A stretch of 64,000 bases of DNA from contig NZ_JASCXN010000002.1 of the NCBI RefSeq assembly GCF_030010625.1, positions 248,001-312,000 of the forward strand. Direction: 5' to 3'. Positions 50,494 through 58,487 of the stretch are shown piece after piece. Below the pieces are notes generated by a model, which was not told where the DNA came from, did no database searches, and worked only from the letters and a program-made list of their open reading frames with translations. The translations under genes were made by a program, and so were the position numbers. The stretch's first letter is position 1; the number at the start of each line of letters is the position of its first letter. This DNA comes from Streptomyces sp. CC208A. GTDB lineage: Bacteria; Actinomycetota; Actinomycetes; Streptomycetales; Streptomycetaceae.

Positions 50494-51540
50494 TCAGGCA
50501 GGTGGCGGCGGGACCTCGCCCGAGCCCCGGGCGAGGAGCCGCGTGCCGATGACCACCCGGCGCGGCGGCTCCGCGGCCCCGCCGAGGCGCCGGAACAGCC
50601 GCTCGGCGGCGGTCCTGCCGAGCGCCGCCGGATCCTGCGCGACCACCGTGACGCCCAGGACGTCGCCGAGTTCGACCTCGTCGAAACCGACCAGCGCCAC
50701 CGTCGGCCCCCGGCCGCCGGCGGTCCGCCCGGCGAGGACCCGGACGGCGGTGACGGTGACCCGGTTGTTGCCCGCGAAGAGCGCCGTCACCGGCTCGGGT
50801 GCGGACAGCATCCCGGCGATCGCCGCCGCCACCCGCGCCGGATCCGTCGGACCGGACGCCACCCACCGCCCGTCGACCGGCAGCCCCGCGTCCGCCATCG
50901 CCGCCCGGTAGCCGCGCAGCCGCTCCGCCGCCGTGTGGATCCGCGGCCGGTCGCCGACGAAGCCGATCCGCCGGTGCCCGTGGGCGATCAGGTGCGCCAC
51001 GCCCTCCCGGGCCCCGCCGAAACCGTCCGAGAGGACGGCGTCCGCGTCGATGAACCCCGCCGGGCGGTCGGCGAAGACCGTGGCCACGCCCGCCCGGATC
51101 TCCGGCTCCAGATAGCGGTGGTCGTCCCCGGCCGGGATCACGATCAGGCCGTCCACCCGGCGCGCGCACAGCGTCAGCGCCAGCTCCTGCTCGCGCCCGG
51201 GGTCCGCCGCGCTGGAGCCGTTGATCAGCAGCGTGCCGTGCGCCCGGGCGACCTCCTCCACGGCCCGGCCCAGCTGCCCGTAGAAGGGGTCGGCCAGGTC
51301 CTCCAGGACGAGCCCGACGGTCGCCGTGCGGCCCTTGCGCAGCACCCGCGCGCTGTCGTTGCGGCGGAAGCCGAGGGCGTCGATGGCCTCGCGCACCCGC
51401 CGCTCGGTCCCGGCGGTGACCCCCGGCTCGCCGTTGACGACCCGCGAGACCGTCTTGAGGCCGACGCCCGCCCGGGCGGCGACCTCCTTCATCGTGGGCC
51501 GGTTGCCGTAGCGGGGCTCGGTGCGGGTGGTCTCGGCCAC
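50494..51540 (-). CDS. LacI family transcriptional regulator
   Basis: A 348-aa repressor. The HTH is PTMKEVAARAGVGLKTVSRVV with hinge helix region NDSARVLRKGRTATVGLVLED, followed by a periplasmic-binding-protein-like effector domain (VDGLIVIPAGDDHRYL, HGHRRIGFVGDRPRIHTAAERL). The GTG start at 51540 has GGAGGAA nine bases upstream. A 12-bp palindrome with the central CG typical of LacI operators lies between it and the divergent ROK kinase gene, the probable target. The effector is likely a sugar or sugar phosphate. Confidence 0.92.
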   Translation of the reverse strand: MAETTRTEPRYGNRPTMKEVAARAGVGLKTVSRVVNGEPGVTAGTERRVREAIDALGFRRNDSARVLRKGRTATVGLVLEDLADPFYGQLGRAVEEVARAHGTLLINGSSAADPGREQELALTLCARRVDGLIVIPAGDDHRYLEPEIRAGVATVFADRPAGFIDADAVLSDGFGGAREGVAHLIAHGHRRIGFVGDRPRIHTAAERLRGYRAAMADAGLPVDGRWVASGPTDPARVAAAIAGMLSAPEPVTALFAGNNRVTVTAVRVLAGRTAGGRGPTVALVGFDEVELGDVLGVTVVAQDPAALGRTAAERLFRRLGGAAEPPRRVVIGTRLLARGSGEVPPPPA

Positions 51541-51628
51541 GGTGCGGGGTTCCTCCGTCGCGGGGGCCGGGGGCGCCGTCCGGCGCCGTCCGGCGGATCG
51601 GGTGCGGTGGGCCCGAGCATAGAGCCTG

Positions 51629-51640
51629 GACAACGTTGTC
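51629..51640. promoter_or_regulatory. LacI-type operator
   Basis: GACAACGTTGTC is a perfect 12-bp palindrome centred on AACGTT. On the - strand TTGACA, a perfect -35 hexamer, overlaps it, with TATGCT 15 bases downstream, so the repressor would block its own promoter and could also affect the ROK gene. Confidence 0.75.
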
Positions 51641-51685
51641 AACCCTGCCGGGGAACGGCACGGGGCACCGTGAGAACCTACGTGC

Positions 51686-52648
51686 ATGCCCACCACCTCC
51701 GGACCCGCGGCCCCCGCCGTCCCCGCCTCCGCCCCGGTCGTCGCCCTCGACATCGGCGGCACCAAGATCGCCGGAGCCCTGGTCGGCACCGCCGGACGAG
51801 TCCTCACCCGCACCCGGCGGCCGACGCCCGCCCGGGAGGACGCGGAGACGGTGATGGGAGCGGTCGGCGCGGTGCTCGCCGACCTCGCCGCCTCCCCGCT
51901 CTGGGAGGCGGCCGGAGCGGTCGGCATCGGCAGCGCGGGCCCCGTGGACGCCGCCCGGGGCACCGTCAGCCCGGTCAACGTGCCCGGCTGGCGGGACTTC
52001 CCGCTGGTGGAGCGGGTGCGCCGGCTCACCGGCGGCCGGCCGGTCACCCTCGTCGGCGACGGCGTCGCCATGACCGCCGCCGAACACTGGCTCGGCGCCG
52101 CCCGAGGCCACGACAACGCCCTCGGCCTCGTCGTCTCGACCGGCGTCGGCGGCGGCCTCGTCCTCGGCGGCCGCCTCCACCCCGGCCCCACCGGCAACGC
52201 CGGTCACCTCGGCCACCTCAGCGTCGAACTCGACGGCGACCCCTGCGCCTGCGGCGCCCGCGGCTGCGTCGAACGCCTCGCCGCAGGCCCTCACATCGCC
52301 CGTCGCGCGCTCGACTGCGGCTGGCGGCCGGGACCCGACGGCGACGCCTCCGCCGCCGCGGTGGCCGAGGCCGCCCGCGCCGGCCACCCGGTGGCCCTCG
52401 CCGCCTTCGAACGGGCCGCCCGCGCCCTCGCGGCCGGGATCGCCGCCACCGCGCACCTCGTGGAGGTCGACATCGCGGTGGTCGGCGGGGGAGTGGCGGG
52501 CGCCGGCGAGATCCTCTTCGCCCCGCTCCGGCGCCACCTCGCCGACTACGCCACGCTCTCCTTCGCCCGCGGCCTGACGGTCGTCCCCGCCGTCACCGGC
52601 ACGGACGCGGGCCTCCTCGGCGCCGCGGCCGCGGCCCGGACGGCCTGA
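51686..52648 (+). CDS. ROK family sugar kinase
   Basis: A 320-aa kinase of glucokinase type. The ATP phosphate loop is VVALDIGGTKIAGALVG, the probable catalytic Asp is in VGDGVAMTAAEHWLG, the second phosphate loop is VVSTGVGGGLVLGG, and the zinc site is GHLGHLSVELDGDPCACGARGC. Without an N-terminal HTH it should be an enzyme phosphorylating a hexose in the cytoplasm. It is divergent from the LacI-type gene, with their operator in the 145-base spacer. Confidence 0.9.
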   Translation: MPTTSGPAAPAVPASAPVVALDIGGTKIAGALVGTAGRVLTRTRRPTPAREDAETVMGAVGAVLADLAASPLWEAAGAVGIGSAGPVDAARGTVSPVNVPGWRDFPLVERVRRLTGGRPVTLVGDGVAMTAAEHWLGAARGHDNALGLVVSTGVGGGLVLGGRLHPGPTGNAGHLGHLSVELDGDPCACGARGCVERLAAGPHIARRALDCGWRPGPDGDASAAAVAEAARAGHPVALAAFERAARALAAGIAATAHLVEVDIAVVGGGVAGAGEILFAPLRRHLADYATLSFARGLTVVPAVTGTDAGLLGAAAAARTA

Positions 52649-52667
52649 ACGACCCCGGGCGCCGCGC

Positions 52668-52859
52668 TCACTCCCGTACGACGGAAGTCCCGGGCTCCGG
52701 CGCCCGCTGCTCCACCACGACCAGGAAGGCGTCGGACGCCAGGTCCATCACCACCCGGGCCGGCACCCCCTCCTCGCGGCACGCGCCCGCGTACTCCTCG
52801 GCGGGCCAGTGCCCCCGGGGCCCGCCCGCCGGAAACCGCTCCAGAACCGTACGGTCCAT
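52668..52859 (-). CDS. Small hypothetical protein (63 aa)
   Basis: A 63-residue ORF starting MDRTVLERFPAGGPRGHWPAEE with GAGGGGGTGCGGAG before the ATG. It has a balanced amino-acid composition, unlike the Arg/Pro-rich shadow frames. The second half, RVVMDLASDAFLVVVEQRAPE, alternates hydrophobic residues as a beta strand would. I do not recognise a family. It is convergent with the ROK kinase and divergent from the TmrB-NUDIX gene. Confidence 0.6.
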   Translation of the reverse strand: MDRTVLERFPAGGPRGHWPAEEYAGACREEGVPARVVMDLASDAFLVVVEQRAPEPGTSVVRE

Positions 52860-52997
52860 CTCCGCACCCCCTCGTGCTCGCCGTTCTCAACGACGTCCGG
52901 GCCCGAACCGTTACGCATCGGCCCGGACATGTGTTCGTGGTTTTCGTGGCAGGGTGTTGCGGGCAAGCCACAGGGGGCCGTCGATGAGGGGGGAATC

Positions 52998-54041
52998 GTG
53001 ATCGTCTGGATCAACGGTGCGTTCGGCGCGGGAAAGTCCAGCACCGCGCGCGAACTGGTCGGACTGATCCCGCACAGCACGCTGTACGACCCCGAGGCGA
53101 CCGGGGGCGAGGTGCGCCGGCTGCTGCCCGCCGAGCGGCTCGCCGAGGTCGACGACTACCAGGACCTGCCGATCTGGCGCCGGCTCGTCGTGGACACCGC
53201 CGCCGCCCTGCACGCCGAGGTCGGCGGGGTGCTCGTCGTGCCGATGACGCTGCTCAGGCAGGAGTACCGCGACGAGATCTTCGGCGGTCTCGCCGCCCGC
53301 AGGATCGACGTCCGGCATGTGCTCCTGGATGCAGAGGAAACGATCCTGCGGGCGCGGATCGAGGGACGGACGGAGTACGGCGACCCGGCCGTCGACGCCG
53401 ATGTCCGCCGCTGGTGCCACGCCCACCTCCCGCCCTATCGGGAGGCCGTGGCCGGCTGGCTCGGCGCCGACGCCCACACCGTCGACACCTCGGCGCTCAC
53501 CGTCGCCGAGACCGCCCGGGCCGTCGCCGACGCGGTCCTGGGCGGCCTCGCCGCGCCCTGCGGGATCGTCCAGACGCCCGAACCGACCCGCGAGACCCTG
53601 GCCGCAGGCGTCCTCCTCTTCGACGAACAGGACCGTTTCCTCCTCGTCGACCCCACCTACAAGCCGGGCTGGGAGTTCCCCGGCGGTGTCGTCGAGCCCG
53701 GCGAACCGCCCGCCCGCGCGGGCATGCGCGAGGTCGCCGAGGAGATCGGCCTCGAACTCGGCACCGTGCCCCGGTTGCTCCTCGTCGACTGGGAACGCCC
53801 GAAGCCGCCCGGCTTCGGCGGCCTCCGGCTCCTCTTCGACGGAGGCCGGCTCGCCGCCCGCGACACGGCCCGCCTCCGTCTCCCCGGCGCCGAACTGCGC
53901 GCCTGGCGCTTCGTCACCGAGGAGGAGGCCGCCGACCTCCTCCCGCCCGTCCGCTACGACCGCCTCCGCTGGGCCCTGCGCGCACGGGAGCGCGGCACCG
54001 TCCTCAACCTGGAGGCGGGCGTCCCGGTGGGCCGGGGCTAG
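52998..54041 (+). CDS. TmrB-like P-loop domain fused to NUDIX hydrolase
   Basis: A 347-aa two-domain protein. Residues 1-170 resemble TmrB-type P-loop proteins (tunicamycin resistance): VIVWINGAFGAGKSSTARE with the Walker A GAFGAGKSS, LYDPEATGGEVRRLLP, DDYQDLPIWRRLV and VLVVPMTLLRQEYRDEI. From about residue 200 a NUDIX domain follows with a complete box, GX5EX7REVAEEIGL. The GTG start follows GAGGGGGGAATC. The pairing suggests a kinase or ATPase with a nucleotide-diphosphate hydrolase; substrates are unknown. Its stop and that of the convergent MBL remnant share the bases CTAG. Confidence 0.85.
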   Translation: MIVWINGAFGAGKSSTARELVGLIPHSTLYDPEATGGEVRRLLPAERLAEVDDYQDLPIWRRLVVDTAAALHAEVGGVLVVPMTLLRQEYRDEIFGGLAARRIDVRHVLLDAEETILRARIEGRTEYGDPAVDADVRRWCHAHLPPYREAVAGWLGADAHTVDTSALTVAETARAVADAVLGGLAAPCGIVQTPEPTRETLAAGVLLFDEQDRFLLVDPTYKPGWEFPGGVVEPGEPPARAGMREVAEEIGLELGTVPRLLLVDWERPKPPGFGGLRLLFDGGRLAARDTARLRLPGAELRAWRFVTEEEAADLLPPVRYDRLRWALRARERGTVLNLEAGVPVGRG

Positions 54042-54448
54042 GCCGACCTGGCTGCCGCCGCCGACAGCTGCTCCGCCGTGTCCACGGTCACCGCGGGCCC
54101 GTGCCCGCAGCACAGCACCGAGGGGCGCAGCTCCGCGAGCCGCCGCATCGACTCCAGGGCACGGGCGCGGTCCACGTGGAACACCCCGAAGGTCACCCCC
54201 TGCACCGTCGCCACGGTGTCGCCCGCGAAGAGCACGCCGTGGCGGGGGAGATGGACGGCCATCGAACCCGGCGTGTGTCCGGGGGTGTGGACCGCGACCG
54301 CGCCGTCCCCGAAGCCCAGCTCCTCGCCGTCCTCGACCTCCCGGTCCACGCGCGTGGGCGGCGCCTCCGGGGCGGTCAGGCCGTGCTCCCACAGGGGAAG
54401 TTCCCACTCCAGGAGGTCGGGCTCGGGCATCGGAGCCTCCCCGTGCAC
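54038..54448 (-). pseudogene. 5'-truncated metallo-beta-lactamase-fold hydrolase
   Basis: 136 readable residues of an MBL-fold hydrolase: AVHTPGHTPGSMAVHLP, VLFAGDTVATVQG and LRPSVLCCGHGPAVTVDT give the later metal ligands. The N-terminal domain with the essential HxHxDH motif is absent. The frame stays open upstream to a TGA at 54533-54535 and still reads family-like sequence (EIVAHRLDAPYVHG), so a longer gene was cut about 20-40 codons before the visible ATG/GTG starts. The structured RNA element begins just beyond. As it stands the product cannot bind both metals. Confidence 0.75.
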
Positions 54449-54557
54449 GTACGGCGCGTCGAGCCGGTGGGCGACGATCTCGGCACGGATCGCCGGGGCC
54501 CGTCGGGGGGCTGAAAGCAGTTGCTTGATGCGTCAACGGACGTCGACAACTGTCAGT

Positions 54558-54859
54558 GTGCGTGGGTAGGCTGGATGCCGGTCGGGCGGCGATAGCCAAG
54601 CCGTCCGACCGTAGTGCGGCGGCAGCTTAAACACGCACCCGTGGATCACGGTCCACCGTCGCCGGGAGTGGCCCGGAGACGTAAAACCTGCGTGGAGCCG
54701 GTGTAAGACCCGGGGTTTCCCGGGCTACCGGCGGTGAAGCGCGGACCGTAGTCGCGCCCCGGACGGGCCGCGAACGGACCTTCTGGGCAGAAATGCCCGG
54801 AATGCTGAGAGCCGCTGAGGCTTTGAGCAACGGTTCTACGCTCTGGGTGAGGTTCGCCC
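54558..54859 (+). ncRNA. Structured ORF-less RNA element (family uncertain)
   Basis: About 300 nt that fold almost throughout. Helices: GTGCGTG/CACGCAC (54558-54564 with 54632-54638); TAGGCTG/CAGCTTA (54567-54573 with 54623-54629); an 11-bp hairpin 54580-54610; CGTC-CCGGG hairpin 54657-54681; GCCGGT/ACCGGC with CCCGGG/CCCGGG (54697-54732); GCGCG/CGCGC (54739-54757); TTCTGGGCA-GAAA-TGCCCGGAA (54781-54802); GAGCCG/CGGTTC (54809-54836); GGGTG/CGCCC (54845-54859). Five wobble pairs are G-U only on the + strand, which fixes the orientation. No coding frame fits. It could be a HEARO/omega-RNA-like or group-II-intron-like element, or something new. Confidence 0.6.
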
Positions 54860-54870
54860 GACGCTGAACC

Positions 54871-54905
54871 GGCGCCGGAGCCGGTACGGGACCGGCACCG
54901 GCGCC
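54871..54905. terminator. Terminator hairpin between RNA element and M20 peptidase gene
   Basis: GGCGCCGG-A-GCCGGT pairs with ACCGGC-A-CCGGCGCC around the loop ACGGG, 14 pairs with one A-A mismatch. It can end both the + strand RNA and the - strand peptidase transcript. Confidence 0.8.
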
Positions 54906-54915
54906 TGTCGGGCCG

Positions 54916-56283
54916 TCAGGCCCGGTGGCTGCCCGCGTAGTTCACCAGGAACAGCGCTTCCGCCACGGCGAGCCGCTCCAGCTCCTCCGGCGAGACGGAC
55001 TCGTTGACCGCGTGGATCTGCGCGTCCGGCTCGCTCAGCCCGATGAGCAGGATCTCGGCCGCCGGGTAGAGCGAGGCGAGGGTGTTGCAGAGCGGGATCG
55101 AGCCGCCCATGCCGGCCGCCTGCATCTCCTGGCCCGGGTACGCGACCCGCATCGCCTCGGCCATCGACGCGTACGCCGGGCTGGAGACGTCCGCCTGGAA
55201 CGGCTGGCCCTGGCCGACCTGCTCCAGGGTCACGCGCGCGTTCCACGGCGTGTGCTTCTCGATGTGCGCGAAGAGCAGCTTGGTCGCCTCGGCCGCGTCC
55301 TGGCCGGGCGGCACCCGCAGGCTGATCTGGGCGCGGGCGGTCCGCGGGATCGACGGGGTGGCGCCGGCCACCGGGTGGCAGTCGATGCCGACGACGGTGA
55401 CGGCCGGACGGGCCCAGATGCGGTCGGCGACCGTGCCGGCGCCCGGCAGGTCCACGCCCGGCAGCACCTTGGCGTCGGCGCGGAACTGCTCCTCGGGGTA
55501 CTGCAGCCCCTCCCAGACGGCGTCGGTCGGCAGACCGTCGATCACCGTCGAACCGTCCTCGGCCCGCAGCGAGTCCAGGACCCGGATCAGCGCGGCGAGC
55601 GCGTCGGGCGCGGCACCGCCGAACTGGCCCGAGTGCAGATTGCCCTCCAGGGTGTCGACCTGGACCCGGATCATCGTCATGCCGCGCAGGGTGGCGGTCA
55701 CGGTCGGCAGGCCGACCCGGAAGTTGCCCGCGTCGCCGATCACGATGGTGTCGGCGGTCAGCAGCTCGGGGTGCTCCTCTGCGTACCGCTCCAGGCCGCC
55801 GGTGCCCTGCTCCTCCGAGCCCTCGACGATCATCTTGACGGTCACCGGCACCCCGCCGTTGGCCTTGAGGGCTCGCAGCGCCAGCAGGTGGAGGATGAAA
55901 CCGCCCTTGCAGTCGGCGGCGCCGCGCCCGTACCAGCGGCCGTCCTCGCGCTCGGTCAGCGTGAAGGGCGGGGTCAGCCACGCCGACTCGTCCAGCTTCG
56001 GCTGCACGTCGTAGTGGGCGTAGAGGAGGACCGTCGGCGCCCCGGCCGGGCCCGGCAGCACGCCGTACACGGCCTTCGAGCCGTCCGGGGTGTCGAGCAG
56101 TGCCACCTCGCGGAAGTCCTCGGCGCGCAGCGCGTCGGCGACCCAGTTCGCGGCGGCCTCGCACTCGCTGCGGGGGGCCACGGCCTCGTCCGCGACCGAC
56201 TCGAAGGCGACCAGTTCCGTCAGCTCGGCCTTCGCGCGAGGCATCAGGGACCGGACGGTCTCGGCGATCGGATTCGGGGTCAT
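54916..56283 (-). CDS. M20 family dipeptidase
   Basis: A 455-aa zinc peptidase of the M20A carboxypeptidase/dipeptidase group. Metal site residues occur in LLYAHYDVQPK (His, Asp), GRGAADCKGGFILHL (Asp), IVEGSEEQGTGGL (catalytic Glu pair), VIGDAGNF and the late His in DAQIHAVNESV. The dimerisation domain carries DTLEGNLHSGQFGGAAPDAL. The ATG at 56283 has GAGGAG upstream; a longer open frame upstream has no support. It is a cytoplasmic enzyme that probably degrades dipeptides. Confidence 0.93.
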   Translation of the reverse strand: MTPNPIAETVRSLMPRAKAELTELVAFESVADEAVAPRSECEAAANWVADALRAEDFREVALLDTPDGSKAVYGVLPGPAGAPTVLLYAHYDVQPKLDESAWLTPPFTLTEREDGRWYGRGAADCKGGFILHLLALRALKANGGVPVTVKMIVEGSEEQGTGGLERYAEEHPELLTADTIVIGDAGNFRVGLPTVTATLRGMTMIRVQVDTLEGNLHSGQFGGAAPDALAALIRVLDSLRAEDGSTVIDGLPTDAVWEGLQYPEEQFRADAKVLPGVDLPGAGTVADRIWARPAVTVVGIDCHPVAGATPSIPRTARAQISLRVPPGQDAAEATKLLFAHIEKHTPWNARVTLEQVGQGQPFQADVSSPAYASMAEAMRVAYPGQEMQAAGMGGSIPLCNTLASLYPAAEILLIGLSEPDAQIHAVNESVSPEELERLAVAEALFLVNYAGSHRA

Positions 56284-56363
56284 GGGCACGCTCCTCGTGG
56301 GTGCGACGTTGAGAGCAAGAAGGAGCGAACGGCGTATCTGGTGGTACGGCGATCGCACCGTCG

Positions 56364-56401
56364 ATCCTACGACCGGGCCGTCACCTACCGAGCCGTAGGA
56401 T
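56364..56401. promoter_or_regulatory. Inverted repeat between M20 peptidase and reductase genes
   Basis: ATCCTACG and CGTAGGAT are perfect 8-bp arms 22 bases apart in the 159-base divergent spacer, 42 bases before the reductase GTG. It could be an operator or a transcript hairpin. Confidence 0.45.
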
Positions 56402-56442
56402 GCGGGAAGCAGACGCCGGTCGGATCAGGAGCAGAAGCACAC

Positions 56443-57870
56443 GTGAGCAGCGAGCACGCAGAGAACGCCGGTCCGGAGCCCACCGAGCCGCTCGTGCCCG
56501 GCGATCCGGCCCCGGCGGCCGGGCCGTCCGGCGCGACCGCGGACCCGGGCGCGGACCCCGGCACTGTCGTCGACGGCGATCCGGACCGGCCGGAGGTGTG
56601 GGACGTCGTGGTCGTCGGCGCCGGTCCCGCGGGCGCGTCGGCGGCGTACGCGGCGGCTGTCGCGGGCCGCCGGGTGCTGCTCCTGGAGAAGGCCGAGCTG
56701 CCCCGGTACAAGACCTGTGGCGGCGGCATCATCGGCCCGTCCCGCGACGCGCTGCCGCCCGGCTTCGAACTGCCGTTCCGGGACCGGGTGCACGCGGTCA
56801 CGTTCTCCCTCGAAGGCCGCTTCGCCCGCACCCGCCGCTCGCGCCGGATGCTCTTCGGCCTGATCAACCGGCCCGAGTTCGACGCCCAGCTCGTCGAGCA
56901 CGCGCAGAAGGCGGGCGCCCAGCTCCGCACCGGCGCGACCGTGACCCGCGTGGAGCAGCACGGCCCGTCCGTGCCGGACCGGCGGACGGTCGCGGTGGTC
57001 CTCGCCGACGGCGGGACGGTGCTGGCGCGGGCCGTGGTCGGCGCGGACGGCAGCGCCAGCCGGATAGGGGCCCACGTCGGGGTGAAGCTCGGCCAGGTCG
57101 ACCTGGGCCTGGAGGCGGAGATCCCGGTGCCGCCGTCGGTGGCGGAGGACTGGAAGGGCCGCATCCTCATCGACTGGGGCCCGATGCCCGGCAGTTACGG
57201 CTGGGTCTTCCCCAAGGGCGACACGCTCACGGTCGGCGTCATCTCGGCGCGCGGCGAGGGCGCGGCGACCAAGCGGTACCTGGAGGACTTCGTCGCCCGG
57301 CTCGGCCTCGCCGGCTTCGAGCCCGCGCTCTCCTCCGGTCACCTCACCCGCTGCCGCACCGACGACTCCCCGCTCTCCCGCGGCCGGGTCCTGGTCTGCG
57401 GCGACGCGGCGGGCCTCCTGGAGCCGTGGACCCGCGAGGGCATCTCGTACGCGCTCCGCTCCGGCCGGCTCGCCGGCGAGTGGGCGGTCAGGGTCGCGGA
57501 GGCCGGCGACGCGGTGGACGCCCGCCGGCAGGCGCTGAACTACGCCTTCGCGATCAAGGCGGGGCTCGGCGTGGAGATGGCGGTCGGACGGCGGATGCTC
57601 GCCGTCTTCGAGCGCCGCCCGGGCCTGCTGCACGCGGTGCTCACCGGGGTGCGGCCGGCCTGGAAGGTGTTCGCGGACATCACCCGCGGCTCGGTCACGC
57701 TCGCCGGCATGGTCCGGTCGAACGGCCTGGCCCGGCGGGCCCTGGACGTGCTCGACAAGCGCATGGACACGGAGTCCGGCGTCGGCCCGGCGGGCCGGGG
57801 CGTGAACCGCGGGGACGGGGACGGCGCTCCGGCTCCGGAGGGGGCGGGCGAGGACGCCGCGGAGCGGTGA
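56443..57870 (+). CDS. Geranylgeranyl reductase family protein
   Basis: A 475-aa FAD-dependent oxidoreductase. After a 50-residue acidic, disordered N-terminus comes the Rossmann motif VVVVGAGPAGASAAYAAAVAGR, the KTCGGGIIGPSRDALP substrate-side loop, and the second FAD contact LVCGDAAGLLEPWTREGISYAL, which is diagnostic for the family. It reduces isoprenoid double bonds, for example of menaquinone side chains or other polyprenyls. The GTG start follows AGGAGCAGAAGCACAC. The C-terminal 30 residues are disordered and Gly-rich. Confidence 0.9.
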   Translation: MSSEHAENAGPEPTEPLVPGDPAPAAGPSGATADPGADPGTVVDGDPDRPEVWDVVVVGAGPAGASAAYAAAVAGRRVLLLEKAELPRYKTCGGGIIGPSRDALPPGFELPFRDRVHAVTFSLEGRFARTRRSRRMLFGLINRPEFDAQLVEHAQKAGAQLRTGATVTRVEQHGPSVPDRRTVAVVLADGGTVLARAVVGADGSASRIGAHVGVKLGQVDLGLEAEIPVPPSVAEDWKGRILIDWGPMPGSYGWVFPKGDTLTVGVISARGEGAATKRYLEDFVARLGLAGFEPALSSGHLTRCRTDDSPLSRGRVLVCGDAAGLLEPWTREGISYALRSGRLAGEWAVRVAEAGDAVDARRQALNYAFAIKAGLGVEMAVGRRMLAVFERRPGLLHAVLTGVRPAWKVFADITRGSVTLAGMVRSNGLARRALDVLDKRMDTESGVGPAGRGVNRGDGDGAPAPEGAGEDAAER

Positions 57871-57923
57871 GGTAGCCGGGGAACGACGAGGGCGGGCGCG
57901 GAGCTTCGGGGCCGTGCCCACCC

Positions 57924-58388
57924 TCAGGCGTTCGGGGCGGACGTGATGCGGAAGACGGGGTGCTTGGGGGCGATGGCGCGCAGCTCCTCGTCGGTGGAGT
58001 CCGGGCCGACGCCGCCGAAGAAGACCCCGACCTCGGCCTTCCAGCGCTTGAGGTAGGCGCGCAGCACCTCCGTCTTGGCGTCGTCGTCGACCTCGGCGGC
58101 GGTGAACGGCTCCACGTGCTTGCCGAGGTGCAGCTCGCCGCCGCCGGCCGCCCGCATGTTGCGGGTCCACTGGACGTGACCGCGCGGGGCGACCAGGTAG
58201 CGGGCGCCGTCGAGGGCGAGCACGTTCACCGGGGTGGTCCGCCAGGCTCCGCTCTTGCGGCCCCGGACGGCGAGGACCCGCGAGCCCCAGACGCTGATGC
58301 CTCGGCGGGTGAGCCAGGCGACGGCGCGGTTCATGACGTTGACAGTGAACCAGCCGGGCTTGATGACGTGGGCGGGGTCGGCGGACAT
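57924..58388 (-). CDS. Deazaflavin-dependent nitroreductase family protein (DUF385)
   Basis: A 154-aa protein of the F420-dependent Ddn/quinone reductase fold: FTVNVMNRAVAWLTRRGISVWG, VLAVRGRKSGAWRTTPVNVLALDG, YLVAPRGHVQWTRNMRAAGGGEL. The short length and single domain are typical. Likely activity: F420H2-dependent reduction of quinones or nitro compounds. It starts at 58388 and is divergent from a TetR regulator whose spacer is full of operator-like repeats, so it is the probable regulated gene. Confidence 0.9.
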   Translation of the reverse strand: MSADPAHVIKPGWFTVNVMNRAVAWLTRRGISVWGSRVLAVRGRKSGAWRTTPVNVLALDGARYLVAPRGHVQWTRNMRAAGGGELHLGKHVEPFTAAEVDDDAKTEVLRAYLKRWKAEVGVFFGGVGPDSTDEELRAIAPKHPVFRITSAPNA

Positions 58389-58410
58389 GGGGCCTCCTGG
58401 GCGTTGTCGC

Positions 58411-58446
58411 GGTGGCGGTGGCGGTGGCGGTGGCGGTGGCGGTGGC
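58411..58446. repeat. Hexanucleotide repeat (GGTGGC)6
   Basis: Six perfect GGTGGC copies, with partial copies on either side, lie 22 bases upstream of the DUF385 ATG. The array falls where its promoter should be, so copy-number change could alter spacing. Confidence 0.9.
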
Positions 58447-58487
58447 GGTACGGGCGGTGGTGTGAGCGGTGGTACGGAAGGGGAGCG

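Noticed and set aside
54627..54830. A 67-codon - strand ORF inside the structured RNA element
   Set aside because: No ribosome binding site or coding bias. The helices with + strand G-U pairs explain the sequence better.
54845..54860. GGGTGAGGTTCGCCC as a tRNA T-arm
   Set aside because: The loop is not TTCRANY, and no acceptor, D- or anticodon arm can be built around it.
54540..54870. The element as tmRNA, RNase P RNA, or a cobalamin riboswitch
   Set aside because: There is no tRNA-like end or tag ORF, no recognisable RNase P conserved core, and no B12 box; it also does not lead into a downstream gene.
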